Shown: piece after piece, positions 13,620 through 20,568 of the stretch
How positions within the stretch are numbered: position 1 is the first letter of the stretch
Layout: the number at the start of each line of letters is the position of its first letter
Virus record (IMG/VR): IMGVR_UViG_3300044729_000077
Location: 1-20,741 of that record
From: a virus
Length of the DNA stretch: 20,741 nucleotides
Reading direction: 5' to 3' (one strand)
Notes under the pieces: generated by a model
What the model saw: only the letters and a program-made list of their open reading frames with translations
The model's database searches: none
What the model was told of the DNA's origin: nothing
Translations under genes and position numbers: made by a program

Positions 13620-14485
13620 TGGACACCTCCGATATTGTTGTTGACTGTGAGAATTATGGATGGAATGCCTGGGTGAGGTGCAGCCGCAGCAAAAGCAGCA
13701 AGTTCAACAGAAAGATCGCTAACCGAGAACATTAACTCAACATAGTCATTGGCCTTAAGATCAAAAAAGTAATTTAGTGATGAAAAAATCTCAGCATTAT
13801 TACCTTGAATCCTTATTTGACTTGCGCTGTCTGGCACATCGACACCATTAAGCCTGAACCAAAAATAGAACTCAGCCGTGCCGCCTGCTGTCTTATCCAA
13901 CTGGAACGAGGTATCAAAGTTGTAGATACCCTCGCTGTCCACAATAATGCGTGAGGTGGGAGAGCCAAGATAAACGCCATTACTCAGATCGGTGTTGTTG
14001 AATGTGATGGCTGTGGCTGTGTTGATGACTGTCGCTGTCTGGGTGGTGGTGTCGTAAAACGACCCATATCTTGCCCGTTTGAACTCTCTTGGTGGCGGGG
14101 TCATCTGTAAACCCTCAACCGATTTATTTAGTTTGTCCACCAATGCCAAAGCCTGATTTGCTTTACTTTCAGCCAATGCCACAGTCACCGCAGTTTCTTG
14201 CGCTAACAATGCAATCCTGTCCAATGCATCCTGCGCCTTTGCGTTCAATACTGCATCATTAACACCAGTCTCTTGCGCTAAAGCAATGATCTGCGCCAAT
14301 GCTGAATTTGCTGTTGCGGCTGCCGTGTCTGCCTGATATTCAAAGTCTGTGCCGACAATGACTTGCAGTTGGTCAACAGTGGAAAACAGCAATTCAAACT
14401 GCCTGATCTGTTGCTGATCGGTCAGGAACTCCGCAAGTTGATCTCGCGTTAAGTTTAATCTGCGGGAAACTGGTGCGGTTGCCAT
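13616..14485 (-). CDS. gp26-like tail needle with C-terminal knob
   Basis: The 289-aa protein has a helical N-terminal half (about 10-125) with Ala/Leu/Gln repeats such as ANSALAQIIALAQETG, AQDALDRIALLAQETA and ANQALALVDKLNKSV, as expected for a trimeric coiled coil. After a MTPPPREFKRARYGSF linker comes a beta-rich domain of about 150 residues (TATAITFNN, GIYNFDTSFQL, AEFYFWFRLNGVDV, LKANDYVELMFSV) with the look of a C1q/TNF-like jelly roll. This matches the needle layout of P22 gp26 (coiled coil) and Sf6 gp26 (coiled coil plus jelly-roll knob). It follows gp10 as in P22. It may plug the portal and contact the host. The start overlaps the gp10 stop (TGATG). Confidence 0.72.
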   Translation of the reverse strand: MATAPVSRRLNLTRDQLAEFLTDQQQIRQFELLFSTVDQLQVIVGTDFEYQADTAAATANSALAQIIALAQETGVNDAVLNAKAQDALDRIALLAQETAVTVALAESKANQALALVDKLNKSVEGLQMTPPPREFKRARYGSFYDTTTQTATVINTATAITFNNTDLSNGVYLGSPTSRIIVDSEGIYNFDTSFQLDKTAGGTAEFYFWFRLNGVDVPDSASQIRIQGNNAEIFSSLNYFFDLKANDYVELMFSVSDLSVELAAFAAAAPHPGIPSIILTVNNNIGGVQ

Positions 14486-15891
14486 CAGTAAACCAATGCT
14501 TCAATCTGTGCCTCAAGGCGAACATAGGACACATGGGCATCACTATCGCCACGAAAACGCTGTATGCGCCAGTTTCTCATGTGACCCTGCTGAAACCATG
14601 CCAAACGCTTCTGGCGGTTGCCAATCGTGCCGACAGAGATAAACTTTTCCTGTGAATAAGTTTGACCATCCAAAGAGTAGCTGGTGCTGATTTTCGGGTT
14701 TTTGCCAAGGGCAATGCTACCTGTCAGGCTTACAAGTTCCATCTCGTTAAATATTGCACCATTGCTTTCGTTGTAGACAATCAATGTGCCAAACTCCCAA
14801 CGCACTTGTTGCCCCCAATGGTGGCCTGTGTCTTGAACCAAGTAACCGATATTGTTGGACTGTGGGTCGCCCACCATCCACTTGTCGTACACCCAAACCA
14901 TATTTCTGGCTCGGTATTGCGCTAATCCTGATAGGGTGCTAACCAGAATAAACCAAACAGGGGTTTGTAATGCCTCAGATGCTGCTGCATCATAGACTAA
15001 GGTCTGATCTGGCAGATGTACATACAGATGCTGATGGCTCTTGTCGTTTCTGGCCTCAAGTTTAACCAGCGCCAATTGCGATTCTGTGTAATTCAGCAAT
15101 ATGTTGTCAATCTCTTGAGTGCTTATCTTTGTTGCGACAGCGGCTGCGCCAACATAAATGCTTGGGGCTTCATTACGACCACTGCCCAAAAATGCAATGC
15201 GCTCAATAAAAACGCAACAAGCCTGTGTGCCGACACATCCCTTTTGAATTTGTGCGCCATCAATTCTTGCAAATGGGAACAGTTCACCACCTACGTTATC
15301 GAATACCTCAATCGTGTTTCGGTTCAATGCATAGATTTCATTTCGTAATTTTAGTAGCGCAACCACTGGATCAGGATCAACCTCAGAACTTCCATATTTA
15401 AGCGGATTGACTTGAGTTGGGTCTGACAATTCTGTGACGATCAAAAACTCGCCATCTGTGGTCATAAAGTAACCATCGATCCACGCCACATCAAGCACCA
15501 CACCCAAGTCAGGGTCAGTCACTTGCGTCAAAGTTATGCCATTCCAGTAATACAAGCGCCCACCGGATGCAATCGCAAGTAAATCAAAACTGTAATCAAA
15601 TGTCACCAGTTGATCTAATGGCCCACCCACATCGCCCAAAGTAGTCACTGCGCCTGCGCTGTCGATTTCCACCAACTTCGTACCCATCACTCGATATAGG
15701 TTGCCTTGCCAGTTAATACCACCACGATCAACGCCTGGCCCTGTGCCGTTTGCCACAATGCCATCGCCTGGTCTCAGAAACCCATTACTGATGCCTGATT
15801 GCTTTGGCACAGGCACAAGATTCACTGGGTAGCTGGTACGCAATTCAGGGGTGCTGTCAGTAAAAATGCCGTTCAGGATAGGTATCTGCAT
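14485..15891 (-). CDS. gp10-like packaged DNA stabilisation protein
   Basis: The 468-aa protein begins MQIPILNGIFTDSTPELRTSYPVNLVPVPK and shows repeating beta-propeller-like strands, such as NLYRVMGTKLVEID, GGRLYYWNGITLTQV, WIDGYFMTTDGEFLIV and LVEALLKLRNEIYALNRNTIEVF-type blades. This agrees with P22 gp10 in sequence and length (about 472 aa). gp10 forms the six-fold tail hub that closes the portal after packaging and carries the needle and spikes. The ATG at 15891 (AAGG 7 nt upstream, TGATG overlap) is preferred to the in-frame GTG one codon earlier. Two internal Cys (CVGTQACC) lie near residue 230. Confidence 0.88.
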   Translation of the reverse strand: MQIPILNGIFTDSTPELRTSYPVNLVPVPKQSGISNGFLRPGDGIVANGTGPGVDRGGINWQGNLYRVMGTKLVEIDSAGAVTTLGDVGGPLDQLVTFDYSFDLLAIASGGRLYYWNGITLTQVTDPDLGVVLDVAWIDGYFMTTDGEFLIVTELSDPTQVNPLKYGSSEVDPDPVVALLKLRNEIYALNRNTIEVFDNVGGELFPFARIDGAQIQKGCVGTQACCVFIERIAFLGSGRNEAPSIYVGAAAVATKISTQEIDNILLNYTESQLALVKLEARNDKSHQHLYVHLPDQTLVYDAAASEALQTPVWFILVSTLSGLAQYRARNMVWVYDKWMVGDPQSNNIGYLVQDTGHHWGQQVRWEFGTLIVYNESNGAIFNEMELVSLTGSIALGKNPKISTSYSLDGQTYSQEKFISVGTIGNRQKRLAWFQQGHMRNWRIQRFRGDSDAHVSYVRLEAQIEALVY

Positions 15892-16184
15892 CACTTGGCC
15901 TTATTACGTTCAGAGATGCGTTTTGCCTTGGCTTTGGCATCTGCTTTTGATGATGCGCCCCAAGCCCTTAGACTTAACAACAACCGTGTGGGTTCACCGT
16001 CTTTGTATTCAGGGCCAGCGTTGCCAGCCATGCGAGCCAAGAATGATGCTCTTCTAGGATTGTCACCAGACTTGACAGGAGGCTTCAGATTCATGCCTTC
16101 GGCCTTTGCCGCAGCCCTGCCCTTGGCGTTCAAGCCGCCTTTGGGATTCTGGCCTTCTTTTCGTGCATAGGCTGGAGTTTTCAT
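15891..16184 (-). CDS. Small Lys/Arg-rich protein A
   Basis: The 97-aa basic protein contains PAYARKEGQNPKGGLNAKGRAAAKAEG, PPVKSGDNPRRASFLARMAGNAGPEY and EPTRLLLSLRAWG. I recall this motif set from short phage proteins annotated as a DUF of the DUF6321 type (by memory). It is strongly positively charged with few strands, so it may bind DNA or line an internal virion surface; function is not established. Its ATG overlaps the previous gene's stop (ATGA) and its own stop overlaps gp10, so it is made with the head-tail proteins. Confidence 0.65.
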   Translation of the reverse strand: MKTPAYARKEGQNPKGGLNAKGRAAAKAEGMNLKPPVKSGDNPRRASFLARMAGNAGPEYKDGEPTRLLLSLRAWGASSKADAKAKAKRISERNKAK

Positions 16185-16414
16185 CTGAAGCCCTTGATCT
16201 TTTCTGCAATCTTTTTAGGCTGCTTGGCAAACTGCTTTCCGGCCTTTGTAGCCTCACGCTTTGCCCTTGTGGTTGCCGCATACTCAGCCGCTGTTAGTGC
16301 CTTAATCGCCTTCTCAGGCAGATACCTCTCGCCCGTTTCAGACGATGGCTTTCCCGACTTGGTGCGCCAGTTTTGGCTTGACCAATCTTTGAGGCTTTTT
16401 TGTGGGGCTTTCAT
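16181..16414 (-). CDS. Small Lys-rich protein B
   Basis: The 77-aa protein includes LKDWSSQNWRTKSGKPSSETGERYLPEKAIKALTAAEYAATTRAKREATKAGKQFAKQPKKIAEKIKGF. The WRTKSGKPS and GERYLP elements recall a phage/virus DUF of the DUF5872 type (from memory). It is strongly basic and probably binds nucleic acid or acidic protein surfaces. It overlaps both neighbours by ATGA. No catalytic residues or membrane segments are apparent. Confidence 0.65.
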   Translation of the reverse strand: MKAPQKSLKDWSSQNWRTKSGKPSSETGERYLPEKAIKALTAAEYAATTRAKREATKAGKQFAKQPKKIAEKIKGFR

Positions 16415-16596
16415 TTATAACCGCCACCTTTTTCTTTGTACTTCTTTGCCAACAGTTGGGCTTTGCGAGCCGACCATTCACCAGCCGCAGTGCCTTGCAC
16501 AGCCGAACCTTTGATTTCCTCAAAGAGTCGCTTTCGCATGGTTGGCTTCGTGTAGTTGCCAGCCTCATTGACCGATGACTTGGGTTTGGTTGCCAT
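16411..16596 (-). CDS. Small Lys-rich protein C
   Basis: The 61-aa protein has the motifs NYTKPTMRKRLFEEIKG and GEWSARKAQLLAKKYKEKGGGYK. The second motif is common in tiny phage proteins that I recognise but whose role is unknown to me. It is strongly basic with an aromatic-Gly tail. TAATG joins it to the fibre-like gene and ATGA to the next one. With A and B it makes a coupled set of three short basic genes. Confidence 0.65.
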   Translation of the reverse strand: MATKPKSSVNEAGNYTKPTMRKRLFEEIKGSAVQGTAAGEWSARKAQLLAKKYKEKGGGYK

Positions 16597-17636
16597 TATG
16601 CAGCCACGCCTTTGATAACAGCAAAGTTGAATACTGGCTGTTCAGTTGTCGTGCCGCCAGTGGTGCGGAAAGTAATATTGAAACTACCAGCCGCCACAGC
16701 AGTGACCATCAAGTCATATAGATCAGTGCCTGACTTTTGATTCAGAATAATGACATCAGTTGCCGCCACAGTGCTATTGGTCACAGTAAAAGTTGCAGCA
16801 GTAGCTGAACCAGCAGCGCTAAATAGCGTGATTGCACCAGTTGTCTTATTCAATGTCACGCCAGTGGTGCGGCTTGAACCTTGGGTTACTGTACCGCCTG
16901 CTCCTGTGGCATAACCTACTCCAGCAGTGCCAGTTGAAACAATAGTGCCAGATGCAGTCAAACTTGTACCAGTTGCCGCACCGATTACTGGTGTAACGAA
17001 TGTAGGGCTTGTAAATGTTCCAGTGCTAACTGCTGGATTTGTGATTATTGGTGTTGTTAGCGTTGGACTTGTTCCAAATACCAAAACACCAGTTCCTGTT
17101 TCATCAGTCATTGCCGCACGTAGATTGGCGCTTGATGGCACAGCCAAAAATGCCTGTACGTTTGCGCCATAAACTGCATCAGCATTGATCTGATACCAAG
17201 AGTTTGTGGGCTGATAAAAACGAATGGCTGTTGCAGTACCAGCACCCAAAAATGTCACGCCACCATAAAGGGCAGTAGCACCATTCAATGCAATTGTCAG
17301 TGAGGTAATCTCTTGGGTAGTCGTAATCAGCACCGTAGTGCCATCAGGCACACCAGTATTCAAAGGCAATGTAATCGTGCCAGAGGCCAGCGTTCCAGCG
17401 GGTTGCAACAGCATCCATTGGTCTTGGCTGACAGGAGTTGGCACGGTGATGTTGAACCCAGAGCCAGGCACATAAAGATTCACCGACAGAGTTGGCGATG
17501 CAAAACTCTGCTGGAAAAACGTCAACAGATTGCCAATGGACAAACGTCTTGCATCCCCATTGTTGGGAGAATAAACGGGTAACTGGTCTCCGCTTGAAAC
17601 AGTGCTGAGTACTGGTAACTGATTGATTTGTGGCAT
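16596..17636 (-). CDS. Fibre-like virion protein
   Basis: The 346-aa protein begins PQINQLPVLSTVSSGDQLPVYSPNNGDARRLSIG, a common N-terminal motif of environmental phage appendage proteins. Its middle has Thr/Pro/Gly repeats such as TSPTLTTPIITNPAVSTGTFTSP, and its C-terminus (from about 240) has GGTVTQGSSRTTGVTLNKTTGAITLFSA and DVIILNQKSG...NFAVIKG, a known strand-rich fibre end domain. It should be a thin trimeric fibre or decoration. It lies between gp4- and gp10-like genes, a place with no fibre in P22. AAGGA lies upstream. Confidence 0.75.
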   Translation of the reverse strand: MPQINQLPVLSTVSSGDQLPVYSPNNGDARRLSIGNLLTFFQQSFASPTLSVNLYVPGSGFNITVPTPVSQDQWMLLQPAGTLASGTITLPLNTGVPDGTTVLITTTQEITSLTIALNGATALYGGVTFLGAGTATAIRFYQPTNSWYQINADAVYGANVQAFLAVPSSANLRAAMTDETGTGVLVFGTSPTLTTPIITNPAVSTGTFTSPTFVTPVIGAATGTSLTASGTIVSTGTAGVGYATGAGGTVTQGSSRTTGVTLNKTTGAITLFSAAGSATAATFTVTNSTVAATDVIILNQKSGTDLYDLMVTAVAAGSFNITFRTTGGTTTEQPVFNFAVIKGVAA

Positions 17637-17644
17637 GACTGTCC

Positions 17645-18127
17645 TTAATAATATTCGAGAGGCCCATCAGGGCCAGCAGTAACAGGGTTGGCTGGTGGTC
17701 TGATAAACGGATTATCGTAGACCCTCCAAGGCTTATTGCCAGCACCAGCAGGCATTGTTGCCGGAAGTTGCTGTTCAAGCGGGAATGTGGCTCTTTGTAA
17801 CAGAATATCGTAACCCTGCTTGGCAGTGGCTTTTGTATCAGGCATCACTTGCTTGCCAAACATTGGGGCAAGTCTAATGCCTAGACTGCAAATAATGGCC
17901 TCGTAAGCCGAGTCAGGCACGAGGGTTTCTTCATCTAGGCTGCTATCTTGTGGGCTGGATGGCAAAGGATAACCCAAGCGGATACCCTTGGCGTTCCAGT
18001 CTGCCATCATTGCATCTAATCTACGCAAGGCAGATTCAAGCTGTTCAGGCTGTAAATCAAACACATAAGACGCTAACCCGATTTCCTCAAAGGCTGCGCT
18101 TATGAATTGTCGTTTTGTGTAGCCCAT
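17645..18127 (-). CDS. gp4-like tail accessory factor
   Basis: The 160-aa protein is very similar in layout to P22 gp4 (about 166 aa). It has KRQFISAAFEEIGLASYVFDLQPEQLESALRRLDAMMADWNAKGIRLGYPLP at the N-terminus, a central AYEAIICSLGIRLAPMFGK and a C-terminal PWRVYDNPFIRPP. gp4 docks to the portal and forms the first ring of the tail, giving the platform for gp10. A good GAGGA site precedes ATG 18127; it overlaps the 109-aa gene by 28 nt. It is followed after only 8 nt by the fibre-like gene. Confidence 0.87.
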   Translation of the reverse strand: MGYTKRQFISAAFEEIGLASYVFDLQPEQLESALRRLDAMMADWNAKGIRLGYPLPSSPQDSSLDEETLVPDSAYEAIICSLGIRLAPMFGKQVMPDTKATAKQGYDILLQRATFPLEQQLPATMPAGAGNKPWRVYDNPFIRPPANPVTAGPDGPLEYY

Positions 18128-18429
18128 GCTGATTCCTCAATGTGTTTCAGAAGTGTCGCATCTGACCAGCGTTTGTCAACCTTCATGCCAATGGCTTCAG
18201 CCTGTTGTAGCATTTCCTCACGGGTTGGTGGGCTGTCAATATCAGTCTCATCAACTTCAATCTGCTCATCAGGCTCTTCAATAACTTGTGCGCCAATAGG
18301 CGATGGATAGTAGACTTTATTGAGCTTGCGTTCGATAGCTTGCTCTTTTTTGAGTTTGCGCTTTTGCAAACGCAACTCCCGCCACGGGGCGAGAGTCTTG
18401 TTCTTAATGATTGCGGCTGACTTAATCAT
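18100..18429 (-). CDS. Small protein with basic arm and HeH/LEM-like end
   Basis: The 109-aa protein has a strongly basic helix (14-38, ending in KEQAIERKLNK), an acidic middle (51-64, EEPDEQIEVDETD) and a helical C-terminus with REEMLQQAEAIGMKVDKRWSDATLLKHIEES (70-100). The last resembles the HeH/LEM or Rho-N type of small helix-extended-helix domain that is often appended to phage head proteins. It may connect capsid, portal or DNA. The ATG overlaps the stop of the preceding tiny gene (ATGA), with the gp4-like gene overlapping its end. Confidence 0.65.
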   Translation of the reverse strand: MIKSAAIIKNKTLAPWRELRLQKRKLKKEQAIERKLNKVYYPSPIGAQVIEEPDEQIEVDETDIDSPPTREEMLQQAEAIGMKVDKRWSDATLLKHIEESAWATQNDNS

Positions 18430-18590
18430 TTTTTCATTGGTGCTTTGCTAGGCTTGCCAGCGGCTTTTGCCGACTTAGTAGCCATGCCAAGTGCCATTGC
18501 AACGGCTTGCTTTTGGGGCTTGCCTGATTTCATTTCCATTTTGATATTCTTGGAAATGGTCTTGTCTGAGTAACCTTTTTTCATTGGCAT
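18426..18590 (-). CDS. 54-aa Lys-rich protein D
   Basis: The start at ATG 18590 is favoured because GGAGC lies 7-8 nt upstream; an in-frame open stretch continues further upstream into the 204-aa gene but is a shadow. The product begins MPMKKGYSDKTISKNIKMEM, has KPQKQAVAMALGMATKSAK and ends KAPMKK. The KPQKQAVAxAL motif is frequent in tiny phage proteins with no known role. It is very basic. It lies just after a terminator-like hairpin, and its stop overlaps the next gene (ATGA). Confidence 0.7.
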   Translation of the reverse strand: MPMKKGYSDKTISKNIKMEMKSGKPQKQAVAMALGMATKSAKAAGKPSKAPMKK

Positions 18591-18604
18591 TTTGTGCTCC
18601 ATGT

Positions 18605-18633
18605 AAAACAGGCCAACATCTCTGCTGGCCTGT
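18605..18633 (-). terminator. Terminator-like hairpin after the 204-aa gene
   Basis: On the minus strand ACAGGCCA, a 10-nt loop, and TGGCCTGT form an 8-bp GC-rich stem followed by TTT. It lies 7 nt beyond the stop of the 204-aa structural gene and ahead of the 54-aa gene. The T-run is short (three or four), so it is more likely a partial or attenuating terminator, lowering expression of downstream genes relative to coat. Only the repeat and T-run are directly visible. Confidence 0.5.
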
Positions 18634-18639
18634 CTTGGT

Positions 18640-19254
18640 TTAACCACCGATACGATAGACAACAAAGGTATCAGCCGCAGTCTTACGGCAACGGAAACGT
18701 GCAGATGCACCAGCCGTAGCCGCAGTTGCAGCAGAACCAACGATGGTCACATTTGTGTTGACAGTCAATGTCAAAGCATATGCAGCCAAAGTAATGACGC
18801 TGAAGTCAAACGAATCACCGATTGCCCACTCAGTTGCCAAATCAAGGTTTGCACCTGTTGGCAATTGAATGTCACGGCTTGCTGTGGGAGTGGCAGTGAT
18901 AATGCCTGTCAACACGTTGGCAGCAGTTGCCGCCATCGAGCCGCCATCAGCAATGTTGGCTGGCGCACCTTGAGGTTGCCAGTTGCCATTGTTGCTGATG
19001 TCAGGAGCAACACCCACTGAGTAGTAAGCGCCCGATGCACCAGCTTGAATAATCACGTTGGTGGCATTGGTAAATGCGCCTGAAACATAGGTGGTGTTGT
19101 CAACCGTAGTCAGCAAATCATTGGCTTCAGGAAATTGGGGGAAACCAACTTCTTGAAACACTTGTGCTGGAGAGAATGCTTGAACAGCGATTTTCTCGCC
19201 TGCGGGTACTGCAACAGTGGCTGTACCTTGTGCAAAAATTACTTGATAGCTCAT
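18640..19254 (-). CDS. Putative capsid-associated structural protein
   Basis: The 204-aa protein directly follows the coat gene. It begins with SYQVIFAQGTATVAVPAGEKIAVQAFSPAQVFQEV, continues with beta-rich Thr/Ala/Gly segments, and ends in a motif common in phage structural proteins (ATEWAIGDSFDFSVIT, ARFRCRKTAADTFVVYRIGG). No enzyme motif is visible. It may be a head decoration protein or a fibre-type surface protein. AAGGAG precedes its ATG, and a terminator-like hairpin follows it, suggesting it is expressed at a high level with coat. Confidence 0.65.
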   Translation of the reverse strand: MSYQVIFAQGTATVAVPAGEKIAVQAFSPAQVFQEVGFPQFPEANDLLTTVDNTTYVSGAFTNATNVIIQAGASGAYYSVGVAPDISNNGNWQPQGAPANIADGGSMAATAANVLTGIITATPTASRDIQLPTGANLDLATEWAIGDSFDFSVITLAAYALTLTVNTNVTIVGSAATAATAGASARFRCRKTAADTFVVYRIGG

Positions 19255-19264
19255 GATTTACTCC

Positions 19265-20551
19265 TTAAGCCTGATTGAATAGCAAAATACCAGACATTTC
19301 TGGCTGCTTATTGACCACACCATACAGGGTGTCCAAGCGATACTTGGTCTTCATGGTGTTTACATCGTACTGCTTCTGCATGACCAACTCGATACCCTGA
19401 TCGGTGGAGGCGCGCATCACTGCAACGCCAGCATCGGAGGGAACAGCGTAACGACCAGGCAAAATCTCCAATGCATCTTTCTGCCAGAAGCAGTTGATAG
19501 GTGCAGTAGTCGAGTTTAAACGGGTCATTGTTGCAGAGGCGTTAGGTGTCACGATGCAGTTTTGATACTGCAACTCGGCATCAGTTCCACCTTGAGCAGA
19601 AATAATGGGAGGTGTAATAACGCAAGTGGTTGAGTTTGTGATGCTCACCACACGGAAAGTCTTGGCAAAACCAGTACCTTGCTTAGTGATGTGATGCACA
19701 GCCTCAACACCAGAGATTTCAAACGGTGTACCGACTCGCAGATCAGTTGTCGATGTGACAGTGATGGTCTGGAAGCGGTTGTCAACGTTTTGGGTCTCGC
19801 CTGTTGCTGCGGTAGAAGTGGCAACGGGAACATAGTAGTTGTTGGCGGCAGCCAAGGTAGACATAGTGGTGTTAGAACCAGTACGTGCAGCCAAACGGTT
19901 TGCGTAATCCAACTTGTATGTTTCAAAGCCTGCGACCATACCAACAAAAGAACGCTCGAAAGCGGTGTTGGACTTAGTGCCAGCAAAACTGCGGGATGCA
20001 CCACCACCAGTAGCTCCACCAGCAATGTTGCCAGCGATGCCATTGTAGTCACGGCTGGACAAAGCCAAGTAACGGTCAAAAGACTGAACGCCTTGCTCGT
20101 TCATGATGCTGTCGCACAAGGCCACATCATCATAATCACCAGCAGCGGTGTTGACAGTCACAACCAAAGAACCTTGGGCTGCAGCAACATTCATAATTGA
20201 AATGTTGATGTCAGAGGCAAGTTTCTGCTTGGCGGCTTCGCCCAAACGACCTTCTTGCAATGCATCACGCAATTCCAAAGCATCCAGAATGAACGGCACA
20301 GACTTTTGAAAGCCGAGTGTCGCTGGTACTGCAAGCTGTGTGTAAGCTGTGAAGTTGTTAGTCTGATCCATGCCATCATACGATTGTGCGATGTAAGGCT
20401 GTGGGCGGTAGATCACGTTATTGGTGCGTTCCATCATCGAGCCATCTGTGTTGTAGATGGACACGTTGCGGGATAAAACCAAAGCATCGTTAAAGCCTTC
20501 GAGGATGTCCTCAAACGCTACGCGCTCTTCTTTTGAAAAACTATTGCTCAT
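19265..20551 (-). CDS. P22-like major coat protein (gp5-like)
   Basis: The 428-aa protein is close in length to P22 gp5 (430 aa) and shows the family opening: FEDILEGFNDALVLSRNVSIYNTDGSMMERTNNVIYRPQPYIAQSYDG, then PATLGFQKSVPFILDALELRDALQEGRLGEAAKQKLASDINISIMNVAAAQGS. It folds as HK97-type with an inserted domain and forms the procapsid shell with scaffold. The start has AGGAG 6 nt upstream. It is preceded by a probable scaffold gene and followed by the 204-aa gene. The match is by motif recognition. Confidence 0.9.
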   Translation of the reverse strand: MSNSFSKEERVAFEDILEGFNDALVLSRNVSIYNTDGSMMERTNNVIYRPQPYIAQSYDGMDQTNNFTAYTQLAVPATLGFQKSVPFILDALELRDALQEGRLGEAAKQKLASDINISIMNVAAAQGSLVVTVNTAAGDYDDVALCDSIMNEQGVQSFDRYLALSSRDYNGIAGNIAGGATGGGASRSFAGTKSNTAFERSFVGMVAGFETYKLDYANRLAARTGSNTTMSTLAAANNYYVPVATSTAATGETQNVDNRFQTITVTSTTDLRVGTPFEISGVEAVHHITKQGTGFAKTFRVVSITNSTTCVITPPIISAQGGTDAELQYQNCIVTPNASATMTRLNSTTAPINCFWQKDALEILPGRYAVPSDAGVAVMRASTDQGIELVMQKQYDVNTMKTKYRLDTLYGVVNKQPEMSGILLFNQA

Positions 20552-20568
20552 AATAAGCTCCTATTAAA

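Noticed and set aside
18591-18740. N-terminal extension of the 54-aa gene in frame
   Set aside because: It overlaps the end of the 204-aa gene and the hairpin; the ATG at 18590 has a good ribosome-binding site, and the extension is Leu/Arg/Val-rich shadow sequence.
19679-20200. 173-aa open frame on the plus strand
   Set aside because: It is antisense to the coat gene and is Cys/Ser/Val-rich in a way expected of the reverse of a Thr/Ala-rich gene.
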